A stretch of DNA of 62,000 bases from Branchiostoma floridae (GCF_000003815.2 NC_049992.1:19483111-19545110); one strand, 5' to 3'. Positions 11,108 through 23,790 are shown, counted from the stretch's first letter. The notes: a model not told the origin generated them from the letters alone. A program made the numbers and translations.

Positions 11108-11978
11108 ATGATCATGGCTGAAGACATTATCACCACCGATGCTGTGCCAACAGTCTACAAAAACGGTGTTTCGGAAGGTGGTTTGACGCAAAAACGTTCA
11201 GATGCCAAAATACAGACAGACTGTTCATATGCTGTTATAAACGTGTTCCCGAATCCGACTTACGAAACAGGATGTAGTCCTGAAAATACTGCTGACACTT
11301 TGGCTCCTGTTCAACATATCACTACCAATCCTGAACTTCAGTGTATTCAAAATACAGATGAGAGACTGACTATCCCCAGGTACGTAGACAACGACGTATC
11401 TATCGGGTATAATAAAAATGATGATGAGGATCATATGCTTCATACAACTGACGCTAAAATTGATACCGGGCAACCAATCAAAGCCGCCTCAGCTGATATC
11501 GAGGTTCATCCAAATACTAACGAAAGCATTTGTCAGAATCACATGGCGGCTTCGACATCGAACATAAATCCAACCTCCCAACAAAATTCAGGAAACACAA
11601 CAAACGTACGTGGTTTCAATTCCTGCAACAACGCAAAAACTATTGCAACTACAATCACAAACAACGAAGATGGCGAAAATGTAATCACCAAGGACAACAA
11701 TGACGATGAGATTCCTGAAATCGATGAACTCGTAATAGACGATGATGCCAATCTAGACTCTGATATGCCGTATGCTGTCGCATTTGAATCCACAAACCCA
11801 TTGTACATGCCACAATGCAACTCAACTAATCATGATGCTGACAATGGGGTTCCTGAAAATGATAACAATGACATACATGAAAACAGACACATCCCGAGTA
11901 CAGATCCGAACCCCATGCGAGAAGCCCTGACTAAGAATCCTATGTACGTGCCAAACGTACCACAACAAGCACGTTGTT
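11108..11978 (+). CDS. Gene B exon 1, long cytoplasmic tail
   Basis: Acceptor TATATCCAG at 11099, 8-base 5' UTR, then MIMAED. It encodes 290 residues, strongly acidic and rich in Asn, Thr and Asp with no predicted fold. Conserved islands with C and E are the first 55 residues (through VFPNPTY), the PYAV....NPLY block, and ENRHIPSTDPN through NPMYVPNVPQQARC. The donor is T|GTAAGT. The middle region is longest in this copy. Confidence 0.8.
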
Positions 11979-14900
11979 GTAAGTTTATTTTTTTTTTTTA
12001 GGTTCAGATACATGTTTATGTAATCTCAGCAAAACAAAACATTTTTAAGGCTCTTTTAGCGTTTCTTTGTTAATGTGTACAATTGTTGTGACGATGAATC
12101 AGTACCTGATAGAAATAACAATAATTTTCCATATTTAGATAATCATAGTCCTTTCATTTGAGCATGAATTTATTTGATTGTCGCAAATCTATTAAACCCT
12201 CAAGCACCCGACTTTTTCTTGCCACTAAAATGGCCGAATGAGGTCCAAACGGACCCCAAAATGTTTTTGTTATTTCAAGAAAATCTGCTTACCAATTATT
12301 ATCGGTGATCATTGTTCATACATTGCTTCGTTAATAGAAGAAAAACATTTTAACATGTTCAGGTATCGGTAAGTTTACCTAATTATCATTATTTATGCAA
12401 AGGATCAGAAGGACCACATTTTGGACTAACCCTATTCTGACCAGAGAGGAGAGTTTTGAGGTCCTCAGCAACTTTTATGTCGCATAACTCATGTACATCT
12501 AGCGCTAAAGCTACCAAACTTAGTAATTTATCACAAAATGTTGTTAGCAAAAAATTCAAGTCGTTTAACTAAGTTTATCATCCTTTTGTGTTGCCATGGG
12601 AACGAAATTTTAATAGGCATATTTTTGCCAAAATTTGCCAATCTAGATTTAAATAAGGTCTTATTGCTAAACTACATTTGTTATCTTACATCAATTAAAT
12701 CCTATGAATTTTTACTTTCGTGACTCAGAACTTATAATTCATGCTAAATTTATGACGTTATTAATCAAAATCCAAGAGGACACTTCGTCTTCCACTGCTT
12801 CCAGAAAAGAAGTCAAACCCTAAATACGTAGATTGTAGCTCTCAGCAGTCCATACCATTGATAGAATAGTCACTCGTTTACACTTGTCACCATTGTTATC
12901 TATACCAAAGTATTTCATTTTATACATGTTTATTATATTTTCTGTATGTTTCATGTTGCAATTAGCCCTCGGGCAAGAACTTGCAAATAAACTTCATTAA
13001 CCAAATGACGTTATGATTTTTTCACATTAAATGATGACATCACAGAAATTGTTGCGATCATTTACTTTTACATGTTTATCACCCTTTACAATTTTCTGGT
13101 CATACGATAATTAGTTTAGGGGTGGGTTCAAACAAAACCCAGACGGACTGAACAGAGACTCTCCTTTATGATTTCCACAGTGTTGTGCCGATCTCTGTAA
13201 AAACATAGGAGGTATATAGCGTATAGCAGATATTTACAGACAAAGTCACGGAAGGAATTTTTCTTTAGATCAAAAATGGCCAAATTGCTCTTCAACATTT
13301 ATGACTGGGGTCCAAATGGACCTCAATCGGGTCTTTAAGATTAAACCAGATGAAGTTCATTTCAAATACCTACATCAATAGCATATAAATTTCTTTCTCG
13401 GCTGTAAACATTAGACATTATGTCTCTATTAGAAGTGCAAGAGTTTTGACTGAGGTTTCGATGAATTACATGACACAAAAGTTCTTTACAATAGCCAACT
13501 GTCTACTCGTATGATATCGTACCAACAAGAACAAGTAAAAACGCGGAAGTCGTGCTACATTGAAGATGGCTTAATAATATATGTTCTATGTACTACTTAT
13601 TCTCTGTAATGTATGTATCCCGAATACGTGCTTCACTTTCACCGACACCTTGACTTTCCCATCATATGTATTTTCAGATCGTACTTATAGAAGGATCGGC
13701 GTTGTCGTCATAATAACTGCCTTGTTGGTGGCATCGATCCTTTTCGGAACATGGCTATATTTCAACAACAATATTCGAGAAGATTTAAAGGTAGGGCAAT
13801 GTCTTTAGTCTAATTTAAGCCTAGGTGTATGTCTTTGTGTCTTGAAAAACATGTTGCTGTCATTTTGGGAGGACATCGTTGGAACTGTATGTACTGTACA
13901 ACAAGAATCTCTTCCATTTACAGACGACGAAGGCTGATGATGATACATCCAACCCTGGTCAGCCTGCGTTGGGCACTCCCTACACCAATGGCCACCCGGC
14001 TTTGAACACTACTTACATTCCCGGTCTCCCTGCAGGGAAAACCACCTACATCACTGCCCAACCTGCTTTGGGCACTACCTACACCAATGGTCACCCCACC
14101 GTGGACACTACCTACACCAATGGTCACCCTGCCGTGGACACTACCTACACCAATGGTCACCCTGCTGAGAACACTACCTACACCAATGGTCACCCTACTA
14201 CGGACACCACCTACATCCCTGGTAATATCTGTGTTCATGTTAAAACCCTTGTCATGCTGAGCTGAATTTTTAAGGGTTTGCGGTATTTCTCATGTAAAAT
14301 ACTAGTTGCATACCACTACAAAGCCCATTGAATGGGTGAGTAAATCAACAGCACAGAACAGGTCAAGTTTTACTTATCTGATAAAGAAATCAGCTCTGGG
14401 AGGTTAAATTGGTCAAAAATTGTCAGCAGGACAAGGGTTAATGTAACCTACACCAATGGACACCTGACTATGAACCCTACCTACAATGTATCAATCCGGT
14501 GTTTACCAAATATTGGCATCAAAATTAGGTCTTAAAATGTAAATTGAATAAGCAAAGAAAATTATTGTCTATGATGTTGAAAAAACTTTGTTTCGTATGT
14601 TTATCTATTTTAACTGGACGTCCCTTTATACTGCCATATTATCACCATTTCAAAATATCATGTTGCAAAATATGCAACAAAAAAAGATATGTGCGTGTTG
14701 TTGCAACAGTTGAAATGAGATACGATCCCATTTAATATCGCATCTCTTACCATAGCCAGCACAGCAAAATTAACATACAGTTTCATTACTCTAAACGATG
14801 TTTTTTATACGTACAAGTATAAGTACAGGTTAAGCTCCAGATGCTTTTTGACGTTTCAGCGTTTTCGTTGGGCTTTCTACATACCATTTTTTATACATAA

Positions 14901-17663
14901 AAAAACGGTACAAATCAGAAATCCCGACGAAAACGTCTAAAAAAGTAAAAAAAACAAAAAAAACATAAGAAAACATAACATATCCACATGTCCTCTAGGC
15001 ACCTAACCTCGTTTCCTGTTTTCTTCTGTATTAGTGTGTCCAAAAGCAGACTACGTCAGTTTTAATGGAGTTTGCTACAAGGACTTTTCTGAGCGGAAGA
15101 CCTACTGTGATGCTAGGCAGACGTGCGCCGCAGACGGAGGGTTGTTGGCCATGCCGAAGTACAGCGCGACCAACACTTTCATCCACGAGCTGGGGAAAAC
15201 AACTGACAAACGATGGATCGGATTAACTGACGCCAACACTGAAGGACAATGGCAATTTGCGGACGGCCAAACCCTGGCACCATCTAGCTATACCAACTGG
15301 AGCCCGGATGAGCCGAACAATTATCAAGGCGGCGAAGACTGCGCCGAAGTTTTTACAAATATGCACTTCTGGAATGATGTACCGTGCAGCCTTACAAGGG
15401 GGTTCGTTTGTCAGCTAGGTATGTGTTATGATTACATCTTGATGACTTACATTGATGTTTGTTTTTTATATCTAGTTCTTGTAATAAAATATCACCTCAA
15501 GATTTTCAGGTGATAAAATCACATTAACAGTACGGGCACATGCATTCAAAGTAGAGGAATTCGACCTCGGATAAAACAGTTCTCTAGCAAAACATGTGGA
15601 ACAGAGAGAAGCACGAAGGTTTTTGAGGGTGGTTGATGGTAGCTGTTTGAGTTCATCTGTCAGTAAGGTATATGGTGTGATGATGTCGGTATAATCTTAA
15701 CCCTATTCAGACCGGGCTTTTTTGGTCATCCCTGGACCGGGGGGGGGCTTTTGAGGCCCTCCACTTCTAAGTCTTATAACTCTATCACGACGTGCCGTAG
15801 GGCCACCAAATTTTCAGGACGTGATGTCGACATAATATCTAACAAGGCTTTGACGTTTGACGTTACGTTGACGTAAGATGACGTAATTATGACGTCATCA
15901 ATTTGATTATATTGGCCGGACCCATGAAAAAAGGGTATTCTCAGAAAAATTCAAGTTATGCTACGAAAATGTATCAACAAGTGCAGATAACAGAATAATA
16001 ATGTTTATTACGACTTGCGTTGCCAATAGCAACATCAATGACGTCAAAATGACGTCATAAAATGACGTCATGCACATCTAAGATACGAGTTGGGCTCTGC
16101 CATATTATATCCACCACCTTGAATTTTTAAAAATACTTTTTTTGCAACAAATAATCACAAAGGGCAATGGAAATAGACTAAATTCATTCATTTAGATGGT
16201 TTTTGATGAAAAAATACCAGGTAGTTACACATTTTATGGGACAATTAGCTTGTTATTCTTGATCTGGCCATACGGTCCGCCATCTTGGATTTTGGGCTGG
16301 TGACGTCATCAAATTAGCATAATTTATGCATATATAATTATGAAAGATATGCTAAATAATATAAGATTTTATTTATGTAACAAAATAGCAGTAATATAGC
16401 AAATAAATGTGAAAAATACATTGTTAGAACCAAAAATAGTGATTTTTGGCAAAACTGCCTGTCAACAAACGGTTGCCATGGCAACACGAAAAAATGGAAA
16501 ATTTTTTAAACTTCCTCAAATTGTTGCCAACAATATTTTAGGAAAACTCACCAAATTTGGTGGCTCTAGCGTAAGCCGTTCTAGCGTTATAGGACAATGA
16601 AGTTGGCGCGGGCCTCAAAAGCTCCCCCCCCGGTCTGAATAGGGTTAATAATGACTGACGCTATTTATCTCTTAAGATAAAAATGACGTAGATTAATCAA
16701 TTTGTGATCTCTAAGCAGATCCCACAATGGCATGAGATAGTACAAAACTGGCCAAGAAGTGTTGTCAGCCAAAATATGTCCATTTGTCTTGTAGCGAAAC
16801 ACACTCCTAAGCCCGCTGCACTCATGTGACAGCTTTAAACTATCTTATGTTGTACCTGCTTGGAGATTATCAATTTGACGTTGTGACAGGAGAAGGGGAG
16901 AAAAAGAAAAAAAATGTCTGCCAACCCATATCTGCGGTATGATTGAAATATAACAATAAACTCAAATGATAACGAATGCCCATTTACCCTTTTACATTTG
17001 AGGTACTTTTTCGAACACTGCAAAAAAAACCACGCACTTTGGGAAAATTGTTCCTCATTTGCAATGTCGAATGAATTTATATGTCTATTATCCTCACATT
17101 ATGTTGCATATCATCTTTTAAATCACGTATAGCACCATAATATTAATATTATATATACACGTACTTTAAAATATCACGTTAACATCAGTATAATAATTTT
17201 CTAGCGAAACGTAAAGCCTTAGACCAGTTCATGTTTTTGATGCTCGTTTACATTGGCTTTCATAAATGATCTGAACGCGCCAAGTGTACTATTCCGAGTG
17301 CACTACTTTAGAATTATCAAATATCTTAATCGGGTGTTGGAATGCATTTCAAGATGTTTTGTTCGAGGACAAATGAAACAAGGATCTTCGTTAGGGATTG
17401 AGATATTCAAGGTACCACATTGTGTATTCTGTACTAACCTCCAGGCATGCAATGCAATAGTTGCTCACGATGCTGTTTTTATTTTGCAAATGTTGACTAA
17501 ATGAACATTTCATCCAATAGGGCTTCAGAGGAAGTTGCGAGACGACTTGCATTGCGGCCAGGGTGATCGTGACCCTCCAGACAACGAAAAGAAGAATGAC
17601 AAGAAATTAACGTGCGGGGATGTTTTTTTGTTTCAACTACTGACAGGGATGTGGTGCGGATAG
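11108..17663 (+). CDS. Gene B: long-tailed type II C-type lectin receptor with three NPxY motifs (5 exons)
   Basis: Coding exons 11108-11978, 13678-13790, 13924-14221, 15035-15418 and 17521-17663 join in frame to 602 residues. Order: acidic cytoplasmic tail 1-290, transmembrane helix about 297-317, repeat stalk 329-427, C-type lectin domain (CTLD) 428-555, short degenerate Cys-rich tail 556-602. NPTY (49-52), NPLY (230-233) and NPMY (277-280) are NPxY motifs of the kind that bind PTB domains or drive clathrin uptake. The CTLD keeps EPN and WND, the signature of Ca2+-dependent mannose/GlcNAc binding in characterised C-type lectins. The start could also be the second ATG six bases on (ATCATGG, better context). 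Likely an endocytic or signalling lectin receptor (inferred). Confidence 0.75.
12193..13345. mobile_element. Inverted-repeat element in gene B intron 1, about 1.15 kb
   Basis: The left end TAAACCCTCAAGCACCCGAC with GAGGTCCAAACGGACCCCA is mirrored at the right end by GGTCCAAATGGACCTCAATCGGGTC..TTAA. A TTAA-family end (CTAACCCTATTCTGACCAG) lies inside at about 12427, so one element is nested in another. No transposase frame. Confidence 0.6.
13678..13790 (+). CDS. Gene B exon 2, transmembrane segment
   Basis: Acceptor ATTTTCAG, donor AAG|GTAGGG. It encodes YRTYRR, a hydrophobic run (IGVVVIITALLVASILFGTW) and YFNNNIREDLK, with the same length (113 bases) as in A, C and E. Confidence 0.8.
13924..14221 (+). 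CDS. Gene B exon 3, 11-residue repeat stalk
   Basis: Acceptor TTTACAG, donor CCTG|GTAATA. After TTKADDDTSNPGQPALG there are about eight 33-bp units, the central four nearly identical (TTYTNGHPAVD). This is a coding minisatellite. The stalk is rich in Thr and Pro. Confidence 0.8.
14444..14488. repeat. Fossil stalk-repeat unit in gene B intron 3
   Basis: ACCTACACCAATGGACACC followed by TGACTATGAACCCTACCTAC is a decayed 33-bp stalk unit plus part of the next. It lies about 220 bases after exon 3, outside the open exon. Confidence 0.55.
14830..14962. mobile_element. Decayed palindromic MITE in gene B intron 3
   Basis: TTTTTGACGTTTCAGCGTTTTCGTTGGGCTTTCTA is mirrored by CCGACGAAAACGTCTAAAAAAG. 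This matches the inner part of the MITE at 42371-42557, with degraded ends. Confidence 0.5.
15035..15418 (+). CDS. Gene B exon 4, C-type lectin domain with EPN and WND motifs
   Basis: Acceptor TGTATTAG, donor G|GTATGT, phase 1 to 1, 128 residues. A long-form CTLD: CPKADYVSFNGVCYK at the N terminus gives the extra Cys pair. Then come CDARQTCAADGGLLAMP, RWIGL, a QPD-less TNWSPDEPNN loop with EPN, GEDCAEV, FWND, PC and GFVCQL. EPN with WND predicts Ca2+-dependent mannose-type sugar binding. Confidence 0.92.
15697..16648. mobile_element. TTAA-flanked inverted-repeat element in gene B intron 4, 952 bp
   Basis: Ends are TTAA|CCCTATTCAGACCGGG and CCCGGTCTGAATAGGG|TTAA. TTAA target duplication and ends starting CCC fit a piggyBac-type non-autonomous element. 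The interior has TGACGTCA-like repeats and decayed inverted arms but no transposase. Confidence 0.75.
17521..17663 (+). CDS. Gene B exon 5, degenerate terminal module and stop
   Basis: Acceptor CCAATAG. It encodes LQRKLRDDLHCGQGDRDPP, then a jump to DNEKKNDKKLTCG, LFQLLTGMWCG and TAG. Compared with gene D, about 100 bases holding the PCCS..WCG core have been lost in frame, so the hevein-like fold cannot form. The ends still align with D. Confidence 0.7.
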
Positions 17664-19724
17664 CTTATTGTGACACTAATTGACCGGATGTCCTTGCAAG
17701 GTATACGTTGATTCAAGTACATAAATACAATCCTCCGGAAAATCAAAGCTGATGAGGAGGTGGGAAATACTTATCTTATGAAAAAAAATCAATTACCATA
17801 CCATTCTTCGTCATAAGTATCCATTTTTCTAGTTTGATTTTAACTTTTCATCATGTATTGAACCCTTAAAAGTTGAACCTTGCAGTTGGCTCGTACGATT
17901 CACAATATGGTAAAAAAAAAAAAACTTGCGAAAATTGACGCTCGGTGAGATGAGAGATGTTCTCCATGTATGATTAAATCGACATGGCCTTGTTTGGAAA
18001 GAAAGATGCCATGCCACTATTGACAGGATGTTTTTGTCCATAAAACGCTTGGCACTGTGACGTCGGCTTGTACATATGCCCCGTGATACCTAAAAAATGT
18101 AAATCTAACCACTAGAATGATGTCCTAAAATGGTTGTAAAAATCTAAGATATTTAAAAAACATTTTGAGACGATGAACCAAAAAGAAAAGTCTTAACTAA
18201 AGATTGAACGATAGGCCTGCCGTATAGCTATAAAGCCTACGACACTTCCCTTTGATCTATTGCAACGTTTATCTAACGATGATCTCTACTCCTTCACATC
18301 TATGTGATTCCTGATCTATCATAAATATATTTTAGGTTGAAGAACAGTTTCACCTTTGATGGTGATTTTCCAGCCTGGTTAGATGACCCATCGGCCGTAC
18401 CGACCAGTCTTTAATGATAATCCATACACGGTGGGTAAGAATGTACTATAAATGTAAATCCCTGCCTTTACTAACTATTATCCATAATTTAGCACGTATT
18501 TAATTGATATAAGTCATGATTTATATCGTTGTTGAAGAAACCATTGTGTATTTGAATGAAAATTGTTCAATTTGTTTATATGTACGGGAATTTGAGGCCG
18601 GATGATTTTCATCCCGTATGATAAGGTATAATCTGGTATAGAGGCCATCAGATTTAAAAACATTTAACATGACTTAACATAATGGTATACATTCCTATTC
18701 TTAAGTAGTACCATTGAAACAGGTTTCATTGAAGCAGGCAAACTTTTGCGTTAAACAATCACTTTACTCAGTAACTACCATCACTTACAGGCTATCTATA
18801 TACCAAAAAATCATGACGTCTTAATAATCAATTCTCAAACATCACGACACTGGCATGTCCAGAACAAGGGATATCAAAAACCGGAACTTTTGCTGCAATT
18901 CCCAAACAAGCCGCTAAAGGTTCGAGAATCCACTAATTTCAAGACCCGGTGAATACCTACCCGACGTAAATACAGTACATCGCGACATTCTCGAGATATA
19001 CTGTACATTTACAAACACAAATATAGTGTGCAAAAATGCATACACACACACAAACAAACAAGGAAACAAACACACACACAACACAAACACACACACAACT
19101 ACATAATGTAAAACATTTTGGACAAAGATAATCAGCATAGTTTTTCTCCTCGGCCAACTGTATAGGATCTAAAGACATGATTGTGGCAGCCACGTTTTTA
19201 ACGAATGCTACAAAGCATCAATTTCCTTTCGGATCATTTCTTCTCTCCTTTACCACGAATTGTAAGATAGTGTACTAAAATCAATATTTTATTATCCAGA
19301 CTGGAAGTGTTGCAGCGCTGCACCTTCATAGTAGCCCTGGCTGCATTTCTTTCTATACAACATAATAAATCAAATTAAATCAAACTGCATGGTATAAATG
19401 ACTGGGGAAGAGGAGTTGGAATTGGCACTATCAGAAGAAACTAAGATCTTTATTTTGATGTTTTAATCTATTTTATTTGTATCGTTTAATCGTTATAAAA
19501 TGTATCCTTGTTCATTATTCGTTCATATATAGCAGTGATGATATAAGATTTTGATTTACACCAATTATACATTATGGTGTTTAAAGTAAATGTTGTAGAG
19601 ATCATAATGAAAACTTATTTGAACAAGATTGCCGGTCCAAGATGTCGGATCCAAGCCTGTAGCTTTACTATATACTACATTTGTAATGAAGTAACGTTAA
19701 CTATCACTTGTTATTAATGATGCT
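17664..19724. other. 3' flank of gene B (duplicated unit), no gene
   Basis: Aligns with 4201-6760 after A and 54070-55340 after E. It contains the presumed 3' UTR, the TTTGAGGCCGGAT block (18590) and GCCGGTCCAAGATGTCGGAT (19630). No coding family is recognisable. Confidence 0.5.
19036..19106. repeat. Interrupted CA microsatellite
   Basis: CACACACAAACAAACA-type runs after ACTGTACATTTACAAACAC. It sits at the same paralogous position as the long CA array at 54674-54776; near gene A only ACACACAC remains (about 6005). Confidence 0.8.
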
Positions 19725-20480
19725 TTAACTCTATCCAGACTGGGGGGGGGGGGGTCTAAAATTGCCCGCGGCAACTTTGACGGCCTATAGCTCCCGAACG
19801 GCTTGTGCTAGAACAAACAAACTTGGTAAATTTTCCTAGAATATTGTTGGCAATGATTTTAAAAAAAATTGAGTTTCAAATTTTTCGTGTTGCCATGGCA
19901 ACGGGTTTCTGAAAGGCAAATTTTACAAAAATCACTTATCTTGGTTTAAACAATAGGATTTTAAGATTTTCTTGCTAAACTAACCTTTTTTTCATATATC
20001 TTTCATGTGTAACATATTTTAGTTTAACATTCATAATTAGATATTCATAAATTATGCTAATGAGATGACGTAATTGCTCAAAATCCAAGACGGCCGCCAA
20101 TATCAAAATGAAAAGTATAACCAGCTTATTTTCACTCGGATTTTATCACTAGTTGGTAATTTCTTGCAAAAACATTCATGTGAACGTTTTCAATCAATTT
20201 TCATGGGGTTTTAGCGTTATATGTTGAAAAAATGTATCTTAAGACATTTAAGTGACTTTAAATAACACTTTAGGACTGCCAACCGCATTGACGTCAAATT
20301 GACGTTATAAAATGATATCAGGTGTCCGGCATCTTAAATCGCAATCTAAAATTTTCTAAAATATGACTCTGTCTACATATTACGTGCACGACTGTAAAAT
20401 AAGAAAATAGACATAAATTTCATTTTGAAACCAATATATTATGGTACTAGAATCTTAGCAACTTAACAACAGCCTTCGTG
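19725..20480. mobile_element. Truncated TTAA-family element upstream of gene C
   Basis: Left end TTAA|CTCTATCCAGACTGGGGGG, then the family interior (GGCAACTTTGACG, CGTGTTGCCATGGCAACGGGTTTCT, CAAAATCCAAGACGGCC). No matching right end was found; a right-arm-like scrap (CTCTAGCGGAAGCCGTTTGGA) lies at about 21358. Confidence 0.6.
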
Positions 20481-22060
20481 CAATAAAACTGCTTAGAACG
20501 TACAGAAAAGTCTCCTTTTATACTTTCATGGACATCTAATAAGTGTACTACTTTCTCCAATTAGGAAGAAAGCTTTCCTTGGTGATAAAATATTCTGTAG
20601 TATACTAATTCAATTTTTAAAAAAATAAACTACAGTGTAAACTGTTCATGTTACAACTTACACCATCCTAAGCAATAACATCATCGTCATCATTATTAAT
20701 CATCCCCAGCAGCAAGTTAAGTTTGACTTCCTGAACAGTCTGTCTAAGCAATAAGACAAATAACATCCTATAGTATGAAGACAGTGAACTAGATTGTAAA
20801 ACACATTTTATTCTAGTGTCACTTTTACACGGCGATATATTGTGTTCTCACTCTTAACCATAATAAACTTAAGGTGCAAACGATCAGACTTTGCACTTAT
20901 TGTCATTACTGAACTAGCATCTGTCACTAAGCAACTTGTGCACTTATTATCAATTCTTACACAGACTTTGCAAGAAATACATTTTCTCCGTTCACACACT
21001 ACTTTTTTTTCGCTATCGGAGAACCATCCGCCTTCGATCTGAAAGGCTTATAAATATACGAAAACATACTGTCATGAGTCTGAAGTAAGGTTGTTCGTAT
21101 GTAAGAGTTATAGATGACGTTTCACACTTTTGAAATCTATACAATCTATACATTTTCGGGAATAGTAGGTATTTTGGCACTTGACTTATGATATTTGGTA
21201 TCACACGAATCATTACTTAACTACGACCAAGCAATAAATCTAGAAATTTGTAATAAAACCTGTGTATTATAACACAGTAGGAAATGAATGAGAAGAAGAC
21301 AAATATTTCAAGCATGTTTGAAATCACAATGTTCTAGGAAAATCACAAAATTTGGTGTCTCTAGCGGAAGCCGTTTGGACGTTATTCCACATGAATTCAA
21401 AATTTGGCGTAGGCCTCATACCGTTGGTGTAAACTGAAGTGGTGTGCAGCACTTTTCATCGTTTGCATCGTTTCATTCTAAAACCTTTTTCGCACTGCAC
21501 AAGTAAAAAAAACACTCCCCTTGTTTTTGGAGTACAAGATATATAAATATGCATAACAAATCATGATGAGTCTCGGGCATGGCTGCCTTTGACGTTTTAC
21601 AATATTGTTATTTTTTTCTACGAGCAAACTGATTTTTGAAAAAATGGGGCTTTGAAGATAACGTTTTGTCAAACCCGTACGTGCTTACCAAATGACAACG
21701 GAAAAGTTTAGTTACTAATCACTTATCCTATACATTATCTGGAAACGGCTAAAAAATCTTGGCATATTTCCGCCAGTTTTGTTTAAATCACAATGGAGAC
21801 ATAGAGACTTTAGCTCACATGATGCGGTGGTGTATCGATGTCTATTCAGGAACCTGACGTTTCATTTGTCTGATGTTTTTGACAAACGTGCTCGGGCGAG
21901 TTCATGTTTTGATAAAAGAAAAGGAATACATACAACACAGATATAGTTTTCAATGTAAAACAATAAAGATTTTGTCATAATAAAGTACACATTTGTTCAG
22001 ACGAGCACATCATTCACTATACTTCCAACATACCAACATGCTATGATATATTAACACATC
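20481..22060. other. Non-coding flank upstream of gene C
   Basis: No gene recognised. 21440-22060 aligns with 8640-9220 upstream of B and 43690-44290 upstream of E (GATGAGTCTCGG..ATGGCTGC, CAGGAACCTGACGTTTCA, GACAAACGTGCTCGGGCGAGTTCATG, TTTTGTCATAATAAAGTACA). Confidence 0.5.
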
Positions 22061-22242
22061 TACATTCGATGCCAGGTACTTGCGAAATGGTTCGTCCTGT
22101 GTCTTGATTAATTCATTACGCTCAACCTATTCTAGAAACGAACCCTATCTGCCCAGGTTCAAATACCGAAATCGAGTCTTTGAGGTTTGGGTTCAGATAA
22201 AGCGAGGAGGACTGTGAGTCACTACCATATAGACGTCCTCTG
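22061..22242 (+). promoter_or_regulatory. Gene C distal putative noncoding first exon / promoter block
   Basis: Contains GCGAAATGGTTCGTCCTGTG, ACCGAAATCGAGTC and GATAAAGCGAGGAGGACTGT, ending CCTCTG|GTTAGT. This is the ortholog of the 9221-9407 block. The donor is slightly weaker (GTTAGT). Confidence 0.5.
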
Positions 22243-22270
22243 GTTAGTGTGAAATAGCATTACTAAATCT

Positions 22271-23790
22271 GCCTCTGTCACCGAGCAAACTGCGCACTTG
22301 TATTCACTAGTGAACTAGCCTCTGTCACCGAGCAAACTGCGCACTTGTAATCACTAGTGAACTAGCCTCTGTCACCGAGCAAACTGCGCACTTGTAATCA
22401 CTAGTGAACTAGCCTCTGTCACCGAGCAAACTGTGCACTTGGAATCACTAGTGAACTAGCCTCTGTCACCGAGTAAATGCGCACTTGTAATCGCTAGTGA
22501 ACTAGCCTCTGTCACCGAGCAAACTGCGTACTTGTTATCACTAGTGAACTAGCCTCTCACACCGAGCAAACTGCGCAATTGTAGTCACTAATGAACTAGC
22601 CTCTGTCACCGAGCAAACTGCGCACTTGTAATCACAGAGAACTAGCCTCTGTCACCGAGCAAACTGCGCACTTGTAGTCACAGAGAACTAGCCTCTGTCA
22701 CCGAGCAAACTGCGCACTTGTAGTCACTAATCAACTAGCCTCTGTCACCGAGCAAACTGCGCACTTGTATTCACTAATCAACTAGCCTCTGTCACCGAGC
22801 AAACTGCGCACTTGTAGTCACTAATGAACTAGCCTCTGTCACCGAGCAAACTGCGCACTTGTAATCACTAGTGAACTAGCCTCTGTCACCGAGCAAACTG
22901 TGCACTTGGAATCACTAGTGAACTAGCCTCTGTCACCGAGTAACTGCGCACTTGTAATCGCTAGTGAACTAGCCTCTGTCACCGAGCAAACTGCGTACTT
23001 GTTATCACTAGTGAACTAGCCTCTCACACCGAGCAACTGCGCACTTGATATCACAGAGAACTAGCCTCTGTCACCGAGCAAACTGCGCACTTGTAGTCAC
23101 AGAGAACTAGCCTCTGTCACCGAGCAAACTGCGCACTTGTAATCACAGAGAACTAGCCTCTGTCACCGAGCAAACTGCGCACTTGTAATCACTAGTGAAC
23201 TAGCCTCTGTCACCGAGCAAACTGCGCACTTGTAATCACTAGTGAACTAGCCTCTGTCACCGAGCAAACTGCGCACTTGTAGTCACAGAGAACTAGCCTC
23301 TGTCACCGAGCAAACTGCGCACTTGTAATCACAGAGAACTAGCCTCTGTCACCGAGCAAACTGCGCACTTGTAATCACAGAGAACTAGCCTCTGTCACCG
23401 AGCAAACTACGCACTTGTAATCACAGAGAACTAGCCTCTGTCACCGAGCAAACTGCGCACTTGTAATCACAGAGAACTAGCCTCTGTCACCGAGCAAACT
23501 GCGCACTTGTAATCACAGAGAACTAGCCTCTGTCACCGAGCAAACTACGCACTTGTAGTCACTAATCAACTAGCCTCTGTCACCGAGCAAACTACGCACT
23601 TGTAGTCACTAATCAACTAGCCTCTGTCACCGAGCAAACTGCGCACTTGTAATCACTAGTGAACTAGCCTCTGTCACCGAGCAAACTGCGAACTTGGAAT
23701 CACTAGTGAACTAGCCTCTGTCACCGAGCAAACTGCGCACTTATAAACATTAGTGAACTAGCCTATGGTTCTGTCACCGAGCAGACTGTA
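22271..23790. repeat. Minisatellite, 46-47 bp unit, about 32 copies
   Basis: Each unit contains CTCTGTCACCGAGCAAACTG, then CGCACTTGTAATCAC and a variable tail: TAGTGAACTAGC (47 bp), AGAGAACTAGC (46 bp) or TAATCAACTAGC. A ten-unit block repeats at an offset of 467 bp (unusual units at 22431 and 22554 recur at 22898 and 23021), so the array grew partly by block duplication. It lies between the two first-exon blocks of gene C. Single units sit in the equivalent places near B (8536) and E (43566). Confidence 0.97.

Noticed and set aside
22271-23790. CRISPR-like array of regular repeats
   Set aside because: There are no unique spacers: whole 46-47 bp units repeat, and the surrounding DNA is eukaryotic. 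It is a minisatellite.
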